Assembly: GCF_004354085.1 (NCBI RefSeq)
Contig: NZ_SMSE01000002.1
Span: forward strand, 620,001 to 684,000
Source of the DNA: Seongchinamella unica
GTDB lineage: Bacteria > Pseudomonadota > Gammaproteobacteria > Pseudomonadales > Halieaceae
DNA: 64,000 bases
Reading direction: 5' to 3'
In this document: one piece after another, positions 1 through 8,374 of the stretch
Layout of the letters: each line of letters starts with the position of its first letter
Position numbering within the stretch: the first letter of the stretch is position 1
Made by a program: the position numbers and the translations under genes
Notes under the pieces: generated by a model
Databases searched by the model: none
What the model was told of the DNA's origin: nothing
What the model saw: the letters and a program-made list of their open reading frames with translations, nothing else

Positions 1-499
1 CATGAAGCGGCGCCTGATGATCGCCCGGGCGCTGGTACACGAACCGAAACTGCTGATCCTCGACGAGCCTACTGCCGGCGTGGATATCGAGATGCGCCGG
101 TCCATGTGGGATTTTCTTAAAAAAATCAATGCCGAGGGAACGACCATTATCCTCACCACCCACTACCTGGAGGAGGCGGAGGCCCTGTGTCGCCATATCG
201 GCATCATCAACAATGGCGAGATTGTCGAAAACACCTCTATCAAGGCGCTGTTGCGCCAGCTGCAGCGGGAAGTGTTCATTTTCGACAGTGTCGAAGAACT
301 CGAAGACGACATCGGCATTCCCGGCTTTGTCACCCGCAGGCTGGATGCTCACAGCATGGAGATAGAGGTGGAGAAAGGGCAGAGCATTAACCAGGTTTTT
401 GCCGAGCTGGGAAACCGGGGCATCCACATCAGCAGCATGCGTAACCGGGCCAACCGCCTGGAGGAGATGTTTGTCAACCTGGTGGAGGGCGCGGCGTGA
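1..499 (+). CDS. ABC exporter ATP-binding subunit, YadG-like (5' end cut off)
   Basis: C-terminal part of the nucleotide-binding subunit of an ABC-2 type exporter, truncated by the window edge. The visible protein opens right after the LSGG signature (M-K-R-R-L-M), then shows Walker B (LLILDEPTAGVD), and the switch histidine in LTTHYLEEAE, followed by a C-terminal extension of about 90 residues. The ATG at base 2 is internal; Walker A and the Q-loop must lie to the left of the window. Its stop overlaps the permease start by 4 bp (GTGA, 496-499), so the two are translationally coupled and form one transporter of the YadG/CcmA type acting at the inner membrane. The substrate cannot be told from sequence. 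Confidence 0.9.
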   Translation, partial: MKRRLMIARALVHEPKLLILDEPTAGVDIEMRRSMWDFLKKINAEGTTIILTTHYLEEAEALCRHIGIINNGEIVENTSIKALLRQLQREVFIFDSVEELEDDIGIPGFVTRRLDAHSMEIEVEKGQSINQVFAELGNRGIHISSMRNRANRLEEMFVNLVEGAA

Positions 500-1269
500 A
501 TCCCACCGAGCAATACCGGGCCTTTATGACCATTGTCCGCAAGGAAGTGAGGCGCTACATGCGCATCTGGACCCAGACCCTGCTGCCTTCGGCCATCACC
601 ATGTCACTGTATTTTGTGATTTTCGGTAGCCTAATCGGCTCGCGCATCGGTGAAATGGGTGGCTTCAGTTATATGGAGTTTGTGGTACCGGGCCTGATCA
701 TGATGGCCATTGTGACCAATTCCTACTCCAATGTCGTCTCGTCTTTTTTCGGCTCCAAGTTCAATCACAGCGTGGAAGAGCTGCTGGTATCGCCGACCCC
801 GAACTATGTGATCCTGATGGGCTATGTCGTAGGTGGCGTGAGCAGGGGGCTGCTGGTGGCGGTGGTGGTCACGCTGGTATCCCTGTTTTTCACCCGGCTT
901 CATATACACAGTTATTTTGTCGTCGTCGTGATCGTGTTGATGACCTCCACACTGTTTGCCCTGGCAGGATTTATTAACGCCGTTTTCGCCAACAGTTTTG
1001 ACGATATTTCCATCATCCCGACATTTGTGCTGACGCCACTGATCTATCTCGGTGGTGTGTTTTATTCCATGGACCTGCTGCCGGAGTTCTGGGCCGGTGT
1101 GTCCAAACTCAATCCACTGGTTTATGTGGTGAATGCCTTCCGCTACGGCGTGCTGGGTGTTTCCGATGTGAGCCTGGGTGTTGCCTTTGGCATGATCGCG
1201 CTGTTTACGGTCATTGCCTTCGCCTACAGTATGCACCTGTTAAATTCCGGTAAACGCCTGAGGCAATGA
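496..1269 (+). CDS. ABC-2 type exporter permease, YadH-like
   Basis: Inner-membrane permease of 257 residues that partners the ATPase encoded just upstream (GTG start inside the upstream stop codon, 4-bp overlap). After a short cytoplasmic N-terminus it has about six hydrophobic segments, starting near residue 30 (LLPSAITMSLYFVIF) and ending near residue 245. The loop Y-M-E-F-V-V-P-G-L and the stretch L-T-P-L-I-Y-L-G-G-V-F-Y-S before a re-entrant region are typical of ABC2_membrane permeases of the YadH family. Length matches the family (about 256). The gene ends 4 bp before queF, so it may share a transcript with it, though the functions look unrelated. Substrate unknown. Confidence 0.88.
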   Translation: MNPTEQYRAFMTIVRKEVRRYMRIWTQTLLPSAITMSLYFVIFGSLIGSRIGEMGGFSYMEFVVPGLIMMAIVTNSYSNVVSSFFGSKFNHSVEELLVSPTPNYVILMGYVVGGVSRGLLVAVVVTLVSLFFTRLHIHSYFVVVVIVLMTSTLFALAGFINAVFANSFDDISIIPTFVLTPLIYLGGVFYSMDLLPEFWAGVSKLNPLVYVVNAFRYGVLGVSDVSLGVAFGMIALFTVIAFAYSMHLLNSGKRLRQ

Positions 1270-1273
1270 TCTC

Positions 1274-2092
1274 GTGAGTGATGAAAAAACGGGTTTACTG
1301 CTGGGTAAAACGGTAGCCGTCGTCGATGAGTACAGCCCCCAACTGCTGTACCCCATCGCCAGGGCGGAGGCCAGGGGCACGCTGGGCATAGAGGGCGCGC
1401 TGCCATTTTCAGGGGTCGACTTGTGGCACGCCTACGAGCTCTCCTGGCTTGACGAGCGGGGTAAGCCGCAAGTGCGGGTAGGGCGCTTCTTCATCCCCGC
1501 TGAATCCCCTTGCATGGTGGAGTCCAAGTCCTTCAAGTTGTACCTGAATTCCCTCAACAGCACTGTCTTCGCGTCCGAACAAGCGCTCGCCGAGGTCCTG
1601 CGCAGGGACATCAGCAAGGTCGTGGAAGCCGAGATTGAACTCGAACTGTTTCCCGTTGACGCCCCGGAGCTGGACGGGGGGGTTCCCGAAGGCGAGTGCC
1701 TCGACGGGCTGGAGATCAGTGTGGACGACTCGCCTCCGGCTGTGAGCCTGCTGCAGGTGACTGATACGGTGGTGGAAGAGGCCCTTTACAGTCACCTGCT
1801 GCGCTCCCTGTGCCCGGTAACCGGACAGCCCGACTGGGCGACGCTGTATGTGCATTACCGGGGTAGGGCGCTGGAACGGAAGAGCCTGCTTCGCTATCTC
1901 ATCGCCTTTCGCAGGCACCAGGAGTTTCACGAACAGTGCGTGGAACGTATTTTTATTGATCTCCACCAGCTGTTGCAGCCTGATTTTCTCGAAATACAGG
2001 CCTTTTACACCCGTCGCGGCGGGCTGGATATCAACCCCTTCCGCAGCACCGATTCAGCCGCTGTGCCGCTCTCCAGAATGAACCGCCAGTAG
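1274..2092 (+). CDS. queF: NADPH-dependent 7-cyano-7-deazaguanine reductase QueF
   Basis: Reduces the nitrile of preQ0 to the amine preQ1 with NADPH in queuosine tRNA biosynthesis; cytoplasmic. At 272 residues it is the long, two-module form known from E. coli. The first half carries the QueF motif E-S-K-S-F-K-L-Y-L-N (about residues 83-92). The second half carries the catalytic cysteine in LCPVTGQPDWA (Cys180), which forms the thioimide with preQ0, and the proton-donor aspartate seven residues later. The GTG start at 1274 gives the N-terminus expected for the family (LLLGKTVAVVDEYSPQLLYP). Stop TAG is at 2090-2092. Confidence 0.96.
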   Translation: MSDEKTGLLLGKTVAVVDEYSPQLLYPIARAEARGTLGIEGALPFSGVDLWHAYELSWLDERGKPQVRVGRFFIPAESPCMVESKSFKLYLNSLNSTVFASEQALAEVLRRDISKVVEAEIELELFPVDAPELDGGVPEGECLDGLEISVDDSPPAVSLLQVTDTVVEEALYSHLLRSLCPVTGQPDWATLYVHYRGRALERKSLLRYLIAFRRHQEFHEQCVERIFIDLHQLLQPDFLEIQAFYTRRGGLDINPFRSTDSAAVPLSRMNRQ

Positions 2093-2115
2093 CGGGGAAA
2101 TTCCTCCCACTAACA

Positions 2116-2144
2116 CTGGAAACTGGCCGCGCTTGTGGTATTAT
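2116..2144 (+). promoter_or_regulatory. Candidate promoter of tRNA-Ser
   Basis: A TATTAT -10 element at 2139-2144 follows a weak -35 candidate (CTGGAA, 2116-2121) at 17 bp spacing. A GC-rich discriminator (GCGCGCC) follows directly, as is usual for stable RNA promoters under stringent control. The -35 match is poor, so this is a suggestion only. Confidence 0.4.
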
Positions 2145-2157
2145 GCGCGCCCTCAAC

Positions 2158-2245
2158 GGTGAGGTGGCCGAGTGGTCGAAGGCGCACGCCTGGAAAGTGT
2201 GTAACGGGAAACCGTTCGAGGGTTCAAATCCCTCCCTCACCGCCA
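2158..2245 (+). tRNA. tRNA-Ser (anticodon GGA)
   Basis: Complete class II tRNA of 88 nt including encoded CCA (2243-2245). The acceptor stem pairs GGTGAGG (2158-2164) with CCTCACC (2235-2241), discriminator G at 2242. The anticodon stem CACGC/GTGTG encloses the loop CTGGAAA with anticodon GGA at 2192-2194, reading UCC and UCU serine codons. A long variable arm (around TAACGGGAAACCGTT) and a T-arm GGTTCAAATCC are present, as expected for tRNA-Ser. It stands alone between queF and a lipoprotein gene. Confidence 0.97.
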
Positions 2246-2527
2246 TATTCGCGACGTAATACCCTGTAGAATTTTCACCAGCGCCCCGCCTCTTCTCTCG
2301 GTGCTGTCCCAGGCCCAGGCCGTCGGCAACTCCACATACATTTGGCAGGAATCGGGATATCGTACTTCCGGCCGTCCAGGCACGCGAATCGTTTTTGGCG
2401 GTGGCGTCCCGCTAGCGCCGAGGTGCCCGCGCTCGAACAGGGTTGACTGACATCCGGAAAAGGCCAACCATATTGGACTCTGGTCGAAGTGAAAACAGGG
2501 TTTCTTTGGATATCATCAGGAGTCGTC

Positions 2528-3226
2528 ATGAAAACTAGGGCTGTCTATTTTTCCGCCGTGGTCTTTGCGGCCATCGTCCTGTCTGCCTGCGCGGGGACGA
2601 ACTCACAGGCGCCAGAGGTAAGCCACGACGGGCTGCACCTGGTCGACGATACCTCGTTCCAGTCGGTTTATCTCAAGCCTGGGGTAGACCTGAGCGTGTA
2701 TAAAAAGTATGGCGTAACAGAGTGCCAGGTGGCATTTCGCAAAAACTGGCTTCGCGACCAGAACCAAAGCCGCTTGCAGCTCACCAACCGGGTCACCCAG
2801 AAAGATATGGATCGAATCAAGGGTACTCTCGGTGCAGACTGTACGCAAAAGTTTCGTGACGCGCTGACGGCAGCGCCGGCCTACGAAATTGTGGAAGAAT
2901 TCACCGAAGGGGAGGAGGTTCTGATATTGGAGCCCAATATCATCAATCTCGATGTCCACGCTCCGCAAACCAATTACCCCGGAATTGAACGCACTTACAC
3001 CACTTCATCCGGAGAGATGACCCTGTATCTGGAGCTGGTGGACGCCACCACGGAAGAAGTGCTCGCCCGGGTCGTGGATCGCAGGAAAGACCCCGACGAT
3101 CACCGGATGACCTGGACCAACAGCGTGACCAACAAGGCCAATGCCGACCGTATCCTGAACCGTTGGGCTGGCCAGCTGAGGGACGGCCTGGACAGGATCA
3201 CAAACCTTCCGCTTGAGGGATCATAG
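2528..3226 (+). CDS. Small lipoprotein, DUF3313-like
   Basis: Predicted lipoprotein of 232 residues, function unknown. The N-terminus is a type II signal peptide (MKTRAVYFSAVVFAAIVLSAC) whose lipobox LSAC puts the lipidated cysteine near residue 21; the residue after it is Ala, which favours outer-membrane sorting. The start at 2528 is chosen because AGGAG lies at 2518-2522 and the signal peptide begins there; an in-frame ATG at 2489 has no such support. The mature part, with D-G-L near its beginning, Y-L-K-P-G-V-D-L-S-V-Y-K-K and a final region on strand-rich sequence (GEMTLYLELVDATTEEVLARVVDRR), resembles DUF3313 proteins. The 282 bp between the tRNA and this gene show no further gene. Confidence 0.75.
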   Translation: MKTRAVYFSAVVFAAIVLSACAGTNSQAPEVSHDGLHLVDDTSFQSVYLKPGVDLSVYKKYGVTECQVAFRKNWLRDQNQSRLQLTNRVTQKDMDRIKGTLGADCTQKFRDALTAAPAYEIVEEFTEGEEVLILEPNIINLDVHAPQTNYPGIERTYTTSSGEMTLYLELVDATTEEVLARVVDRRKDPDDHRMTWTNSVTNKANADRILNRWAGQLRDGLDRITNLPLEGS

Positions 3227-3261
3227 CGCCGCCGCCAAATATCCTGACAGCCCGGTGACGT

Positions 3262-4965
3262 TCACACAGCGAGCCCCGAGTTCTCCAGCGGCCGCTCCCG
3301 ATGCAGCAGGATCCATTCCGCGTGTTCCTCCAGGCAGGTTTCTCCCAGCGCCCTGAGGAGTGCGCCGCGGGTAACCGGGTCCAGGCTTTGCTCCAGTTTC
3401 TGTTTTGCGACGGAAAACGTGCGAAACATAAACAGGTATTGCTTGGTCAGTTCCTTATCGGCCTTCTTGTACGCGTAGGTTTCGCGAATACCGGCCAGCA
3501 GCGGTAACAGACCCATCAGGATAAACAGTACGTTGGTGCTCGTCTCGTCCAGTTCAGCGGCCATGAACAGCAGGTAAAAAGCGATGCTGATGCCTGTCCA
3601 AAGGGTGATCCGGCCGAACAGGGCGTCCCGTTTGAGCTTGCTGGCTCGTGCCTGGCCGGCATTGTGGTAATAGGCGAGTTGACCCGCATCGGCCCAGGCA
3701 CCTCCCACCCAGTGCTGTATCGCCAGCGTCAGTCCGTTGTCCAGCTTTCGGTTATTCGCTCGTCCGGCCGTACTGACACTGCGCATCATGTGGCGTATCC
3801 ATACCAGTTCGACATCCTGCTTCTGCATAAGATTGTCGTAGGTAAAGGCGGTGCCATGGAATCCCTCCACATCCGCCAGGCACCAGTAGAACTGTACTCG
3901 CAGCCCCTCTGCCAGGGCCCGGTAATCGAGGTACTTACGGTGCCAGTTCAGCCCGTTGGCAATCTTGTTGAGGATCCACGCGGTAAAGAAAAAGACCAGG
4001 AAAGCGGGCAACAGGATAGCGAATTCCTGGTACTCCGAGTAGGTAATGAAACTGAACCCCATCAAGGCCGCCAGCGAGTGGGTCAGCACCAGTTCCCTGA
4101 CCACCAGTCGTGAGTAGTAGATGGCAAGACAGTCGGCAACGCGGTAAACGCTGTCGATGGCGGTAAGGCCGGAGTCCGCGGACATTTCCTCATTGGCCAG
4201 CAGGGTTTCCCCCGATTCACTGATCAGCGCGTCATGGCGGTTTGCGTCCTGTTTGAAAACCTCCATGTGGTCGAATGCACTGCGGTAACGGCTGGGCATA
4301 TCGAGGCCGGGGTATTCCGAGGTGCTGTTGAGCCAGCGCCCCACGCGTTGTTGCTCACTGTCATCGCGCGGGCAGTGGATATGGTAAACGAGGTCATTTT
4401 CCTTTTCGGCGAGCAGGTTCCTGGCCTGCTCCAGCGAAGGCATGCCCGGCATCACATCCTGTAACTGGTAATGAACGACGCTGGCGGTGCCGCCGGGTTC
4501 GCTTGACTCCCGGCCGTCCCAGAGTGCCAACAACATATGCGTGTGACTGGCGATATACATGCCCAGCTGTGCATACTGTCGGTTGCGTGCCTCGCCGTGT
4601 TCGCGGATGTCATCCAGGGTGCTGCCGGGCGCCAGCGGCAATTCGTAGCTATCGCTGTGGGCCAGTGTGCTGCGAAAATCAGCCAGAGCTTCCGGGCCGA
4701 AATCCTTTTCATACAGTTCTAGCGGCATTGGCAGGGGGGTTTCCAGTCGTAAACCCATGTCCAGCGCGATTCTGGCCACCAGCATGTCACCGCCTTCCGC
4801 CAACGGGTTCACCAATACAATGGGCAGTGAGGGAAATTGAGACTGCAGGCGTTGGAGAAAATCACGCACCTGCTGTTGAACATGGGGGATGTCGGTGTAG
4901 CGGAGATCCCGGTGGGCGGTCACGCCAACCTTGAGGCAGATATTGTTATTGAAATCGTCGATCAT
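3262..4965 (-). CDS. SLOG-like Rossmann domain fused to two 2-TM modules (candidate membrane effector)
   Basis: 567 residues, no characterised homologue recognised. Residues 10-175 read like a SLOG/TRPM-type nucleotide-binding Rossmann domain: a first strand and glycine turn (VGVTAHRDL, 13-21), a second strand leading to LVNPLAEGGDMLVARIA (51-67), and the later block Y-I-A-S-H-T-H-M-L-L-A-L-W-D-G (137-151) followed by E-P-G-G-T-A (156-161). After a linker come two helix pairs: about 293-309 and 315-333, then 452-470 and 477-493. The first pair is followed by HRKYLDYRALAEGLR, which resembles the post-membrane helix of SLATT 2-TM effectors. No signal peptide, so the Rossmann domain should be cytoplasmic. 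The gene is single, flanked by plus-strand genes on both sides with its own upstream region. SLOG-SLATT pairs are known from computational surveys of nucleotide-centred conflict systems; a role in defence or ligand-gated membrane disruption is inference. A housekeeping ion or stress channel is the main alternative. Confidence 0.6.
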   Translation of the reverse strand: MIDDFNNNICLKVGVTAHRDLRYTDIPHVQQQVRDFLQRLQSQFPSLPIVLVNPLAEGGDMLVARIALDMGLRLETPLPMPLELYEKDFGPEALADFRSTLAHSDSYELPLAPGSTLDDIREHGEARNRQYAQLGMYIASHTHMLLALWDGRESSEPGGTASVVHYQLQDVMPGMPSLEQARNLLAEKENDLVYHIHCPRDDSEQQRVGRWLNSTSEYPGLDMPSRYRSAFDHMEVFKQDANRHDALISESGETLLANEEMSADSGLTAIDSVYRVADCLAIYYSRLVVRELVLTHSLAALMGFSFITYSEYQEFAILLPAFLVFFFTAWILNKIANGLNWHRKYLDYRALAEGLRVQFYWCLADVEGFHGTAFTYDNLMQKQDVELVWIRHMMRSVSTAGRANNRKLDNGLTLAIQHWVGGAWADAGQLAYYHNAGQARASKLKRDALFGRITLWTGISIAFYLLFMAAELDETSTNVLFILMGLLPLLAGIRETYAYKKADKELTKQYLFMFRTFSVAKQKLEQSLDPVTRGALLRALGETCLEEHAEWILLHRERPLENSGLAV

Positions 4966-5065
4966 TCCCTGTCATCCCCACAATGCATCCCTGCGGCAAA
5001 GCATAGCAGACGGGAACGGCACTGTGGCATAGCCAGACTATGAGAGAGCCCCTGATTTTGCGAAA

Positions 5066-6463
5066 ATGGCGTTATCTGTACAGACGGCTCCCATCGTGAA
5101 AAAAATCCTGCTGTTGGTTCTGATCGCTCTACTTGCTGTGCCCCTGCTGTTCCTGCACCTGGCAGGGATTCCACTGCGCGGCCTGCCCGATATGGCAGCG
5201 ACGGGCACCGGAATTGCCGCCAAACTCCATTGTTCCGGCTACTACCTTTCCGGTTTTACGGATGAGCGTAACCGGGCGGATATCAGCACCTATTCGCCAG
5301 CATTACTGCTGGTGGACGTCAGGCACGAGCAGCCCAATACGGTGGTGGCCACCCTCGGTTCTGTCGAGGCCAGGGCGCGCTATTTTCCCGGGCTGGGTTG
5401 CACCCTGCTGCATCGGGGCATGGTGAATCTGGCAACCCTGGATGTGCCCGCTGCCAGGCTCCAGTCCGGGCCCTGGCCAGCTGGCAATGAGGTGGCAGAG
5501 CCGGATGAGACCATGCAGGCGTTGTTGGCCAGGACCCTGGTAGAGGATAGTCAGCAGGGTCTGGATACCCGGGCGCTGCTGGTGGTGCAGGCGGGTCGGG
5601 TGATCGCCGAGGTGTACGGTAATGGCATCAGCCCGGATACACCGCTGCTCGGTTGGTCCATGGGCAAGAGTCTCACCGCGTTGCTGGTGGGCAGGATGGA
5701 AGCGCTGGGGCAGTTGCAGCGCAGCGACAGCATACTGTTTCCAGCCTGGCGCGCGGATGCCCGTCGTGAGATTACGGTCGAGAACCTGCTGCAGATGTCC
5801 TCGGGGCTGGCATTCAGCGAGCCCTACCTGCCCGGCAACGACTCCACCCGTATGCTGTTTACCGCCCCCAGTGCCTCCGATCTTGCCCTGGCCAGCCCGC
5901 TGCTGCACACGCCCGGCAGCTATTGGTATTACTCATCCGGAACCAGCAATCTGCTGGCCCGACTGGTTTCTGATCGACTCGGTGGCAAGCCCCGGGCGCT
6001 GGTGGAGTTTTTCGCTCGCGAAATTGCCGAACCCCTGGGATTACGCAATACCGTTTTTGAACTGGATTCGAGCGGGGTCTATGTCGGCAGTTCGTATCTT
6101 TATGCGCCCGCCCGCGACTGGGCCAGGATGGCGCTGCCCATGCTCAACGAGGGCCGGGCCAATGGTATCCAATGGCTGCCCCCGGGCTGGGTAACGGCTG
6201 CTTCCACCCCGAATCCCAGTAGCAATGACAGGCGCTACGGCTACCAGTTCTGGCTGAATGGCGGCGGTCCGACGCTGCGCTGGCCGGACCTGCAGGCGGA
6301 TGCTTACGCCATGTCGGGTAATCGAGGACAGTCGGTCATGATCTTTCCCGACCTGGATGCCATTGTCGTACGCCTCGGCTGGACCGCAGGAGACTACCCT
6401 GTGAATGAAAAGTTCGAGCCGATCCAGGCGCTGCTGAAACGCTATCGGATCGGGGAACCCTGA
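5066..6463 (+). CDS. Serine hydrolase of the beta-lactamase class C / penicillin-binding family
   Basis: 465-residue protein with an N-terminal membrane anchor or signal (KKILLLVLIALLAVPLLFL, about 12-30), so it acts in the periplasm. The hydrolase domain (about 165-455) has the SxxK nucleophile motif S-M-G-K at 198-201, preceded by a glycine-rich strand (LLVVQAGRVIAEVYG), a Y-Y-S-S-G-T-S-N block near 288-295 in the position of the Tyr motif, and S-G-N-R-G-Q near 435 in place of K-T-G. These features fit Beta-lactamase (PF00144) hydrolases, including esterases and D-amino acid peptidases; true beta-lactamase activity is not implied. An alternative GTG start at 5096, just before KKILLL, would make a shorter signal sequence; neither start has a clear ribosome site. 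Confidence 0.8.
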   Translation: MALSVQTAPIVKKILLLVLIALLAVPLLFLHLAGIPLRGLPDMAATGTGIAAKLHCSGYYLSGFTDERNRADISTYSPALLLVDVRHEQPNTVVATLGSVEARARYFPGLGCTLLHRGMVNLATLDVPAARLQSGPWPAGNEVAEPDETMQALLARTLVEDSQQGLDTRALLVVQAGRVIAEVYGNGISPDTPLLGWSMGKSLTALLVGRMEALGQLQRSDSILFPAWRADARREITVENLLQMSSGLAFSEPYLPGNDSTRMLFTAPSASDLALASPLLHTPGSYWYYSSGTSNLLARLVSDRLGGKPRALVEFFAREIAEPLGLRNTVFELDSSGVYVGSSYLYAPARDWARMALPMLNEGRANGIQWLPPGWVTAASTPNPSSNDRRYGYQFWLNGGGPTLRWPDLQADAYAMSGNRGQSVMIFPDLDAIVVRLGWTAGDYPVNEKFEPIQALLKRYRIGEP

Positions 6464-6465
6464 AC

Positions 6466-7482
6466 CTATAGCACCAGTTCGGCCATGTCTCTCAACATTT
6501 GCTGGTCACCGTTGATCAGCAGGCTGGTCACCGGTGACTTTTCCCAGTCCTGCAACTTTTCCCGGATGCGTTCTTTCGGCCCGCAGAGAGAAATTTCATC
6601 GGCAAACTGGTCAGGAACGGTGGCAACGCCTTCGTCGCGCCTGCCCTCGAGGAACAGGCGCTGGATCTCCTCCGCCTCGTCCGGAAAGCCCATTCTGCCC
6701 ATCAACTCCTTGTGGAAGTTGCGCTTGGCAGATCCCATGCCGCCGATGTAGAAACCCAGCATCGCCTTCACCGGGTAAAGTGCCTCCTCCAGGTTGTCGT
6801 TGATGAACACCATGACCGTGGGGGATATTTCAAAGCCCTCGGGGGCATCCACCAGTTGGTCTGCGTATACTTCCTGGCGGTAGGGCGAGTAGTAAAGTGG
6901 TAACCAGCCGTCGGCGATCCGGGCGGTCTGGGCGACGTTGCGCGGTCCCTCGGCGCCAATGAAAATGGGTACATCGGCGCGCAGGGGATGGGTGATGGGC
7001 TTGAGCGGCTTACCCATGCCCCAGGAGCCGGGTCCCTCGTAGGGTAGCGGGTAAAACTCGCCGTCACTGGTAACCGGGGCTTCCCTGGCGAGCACTTTGC
7101 GGATAATGTCCACGTATTCGCGGGTGCGGGTAACCGGTTTGCTGTAGGGCTGGCCATACCAGCCCTCTACCACCTGCGGGCCGGACACCCCGAGGCCGAG
7201 AATCATCCTGCCACCCGAGAGGGCGTCCAGCGCCAGCGTGGCCATGGCGCAGGCAGTCGGCGTACGGGCGGACAACTGGGCCACGGAGGTGCCCAGGCGA
7301 ATCCTCGAGGTCTGTGCGCCTATCCACGACAGGGGCGTGAAACAGTCGTTACCCCAGGACTCTGCGGTCCATACCGAGTCAAAACCGAGTTTCTCAGCCT
7401 CCTGGGCGAGTTGTGTGTGATTTTCCCCGGGGCACAGGGCACCCCAGTAACCCAATTGCAGTCCCAATTTGAGTTTTGTCAT
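6466..7482 (-). CDS. LLM-class (luciferase-like) flavin or F420-dependent oxidoreductase
   Basis: 338-residue TIM-barrel enzyme of the luciferase-like monooxygenase superfamily. Seen: LKLGLQLGYWGA at the first strand, LAQEAEKLGFDSVWTAESWGNDCFTPLSWIGAQTS (split over residues 25-60), RIRLGTSVAQLSARTPTACAMATLALDALSGGRMILGLGVSGPQVVEGWYG in the middle, and ADVPIFIGAEGPRNVAQTARIADGW, all hallmarks of the F420-type LLM subgroup (Rv3520c-like). Whether it uses F420 or FMN cannot be decided here; no F420 biosynthesis gene is in the window. A strong ribosome site (AGGAGG, 7 nt upstream) supports the start at 7482. It ends 2 bp from the convergent serine hydrolase. Confidence 0.87.
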   Translation of the reverse strand: MTKLKLGLQLGYWGALCPGENHTQLAQEAEKLGFDSVWTAESWGNDCFTPLSWIGAQTSRIRLGTSVAQLSARTPTACAMATLALDALSGGRMILGLGVSGPQVVEGWYGQPYSKPVTRTREYVDIIRKVLAREAPVTSDGEFYPLPYEGPGSWGMGKPLKPITHPLRADVPIFIGAEGPRNVAQTARIADGWLPLYYSPYRQEVYADQLVDAPEGFEISPTVMVFINDNLEEALYPVKAMLGFYIGGMGSAKRNFHKELMGRMGFPDEAEEIQRLFLEGRRDEGVATVPDQFADEISLCGPKERIREKLQDWEKSPVTSLLINGDQQMLRDMAELVL

Positions 7483-7634
7483 GTCAGCCTCCTTTCACGC
7501 AGGGTACTCTAACGCCCGGTTGCCCCGGGGCAAGCGCGGGCTGCGGCCAAAAAGGCTGACCCCATCGATCAGGACTGTCTTTCACCGGCGCCATTGGCTA
7601 GACTCTGCCGGCTGTGATTGTAATGGGAAAAGCG

Positions 7635-8120
7635 ATGAGCAAACTGACTCACCTCGACGAAACCGGCTCCGCCCATATGGTGGATGTTGGCAGCAAGCCG
7701 GTGACCCAGCGCTCGGCCACTGCCTGTGCCCGGGTCAGTATGTTGCCCGAGACAATGGGCCTGTTAAAGGACGGAGCGCACAAGAAAGGCGATGTCCTGG
7801 CGGTGGCACGGGTGGCGGGCATCCAGGCGGCGAAAAAATGCCCCGACCTCATTCCCCTGTGCCATCCGCTGATGCTCAACTCGGCCGATATCAGCTTTGA
7901 ACTGGATATTGCCAGCAGTCAGGTGCTCATCGAAGCGCGCTGCAAGGTCGACGGCAAAACAGGCGTGGAAATGGAGGCGCTTACCGCGGCTTCGGTCGCC
8001 GCCCTGACGATTTACGACATGTGTAAAGCCGTGGACCGGGGCATGGAAATCTCCGGCATCGGCCTGGTCGAAAAGCTCGGCGGCAAATCCGGTCACTGGC
8101 GCCGGGAGGAAGGGGAGTGA
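7635..8120 (+). CDS. moaC: Cyclic pyranopterin monophosphate synthase MoaC
   Basis: Second step of molybdenum cofactor synthesis: converts the 3',8-cyclo-GTP intermediate to cyclic pyranopterin monophosphate. The 161 residues match the E. coli length exactly from the ATG at 7635 (MSKLTHLDE); GTG 7614 and ATG 7623 lie in frame upstream but only add an unconserved tail, and GGGAAA sits just before 7635. Signature blocks are visible: [15 protein letters not shown] with the catalytic histidine region, [17 protein letters not shown], and [11 protein letters not shown]. It begins a tight moaC-moaD-moaE operon; moaA and moaB are not in the window. Confidence 0.97.
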   Translation: MSKLTHLDETGSAHMVDVGSKPVTQRSATACARVSMLPETMGLLKDGAHKKGDVLAVARVAGIQAAKKCPDLIPLCHPLMLNSADISFELDIASSQVLIEARCKVDGKTGVEMEALTAASVAALTIYDMCKAVDRGMEISGIGLVEKLGGKSGHWRREEGE

Positions 8121-8374
8121 TGCTGACGGTACTGTTTTTTGGACGTTTCCGCGAGGAACTCGATTGCGCCCGGCTGGAAATCGAGCTGGATGCCTCCTGT
8201 GCCGACCTCAACAGCCTGCAACAGAAACTGGTGTCCGAAAATGGCAGCCGCTGGCGGGATGTGCTGGGCCAGGACAATGTGATCCGCGCCCTCAACCAGG
8301 AGGTGGCGACCGGTAACCAGGGTCTTGCTGACGGCGACGAAGTCGCATTCTTCCCACCGGTGACAGGTGGTTGA
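8120..8374 (+). CDS. moaD: Molybdopterin synthase sulfur carrier subunit MoaD
   Basis: Small ubiquitin-fold protein, 84 residues, carrying the sulfur used to make the molybdopterin dithiolene. It ends in the required C-terminal Gly-Gly (F-F-P-P-V-T-G-G), which is adenylated and converted to a thiocarboxylate by MoeB. The ATG at 8120 overlaps the moaC stop (TGATG); a GTG at 8117 would add one residue. A purine-rich GGAGGAAGGGGAG stretch just upstream lies inside moaC. G-D-E-V-A-F-F-P-P near the end is typical of the family. Confidence 0.95.
   Translation: MLTVLFFGRFREELDCARLEIELDASCADLNSLQQKLVSENGSRWRDVLGQDNVIRALNQEVATGNQGLADGDEVAFFPPVTGG

Noticed and set aside
2246-2527. Short open frames between tRNA-Ser and the lipoprotein gene
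   Set aside because: Both-strand frames here lack ribosome sites and family-like sequence; treated as non-coding.
3262-6463. A multi-gene defence island around the SLOG-like protein
   Set aside because: Neighbours are a lipoprotein, a serine hydrolase and a tRNA; no nuclease, CD-NTase, TIR or toxin gene nearby. Only the single gene remains of interest.
7483-7634. Molybdenum cofactor riboswitch before moaC
   Set aside because: The 152-bp gap shows no recognisable Moco-element stems; part of it is the LLM gene's ribosome-site region.
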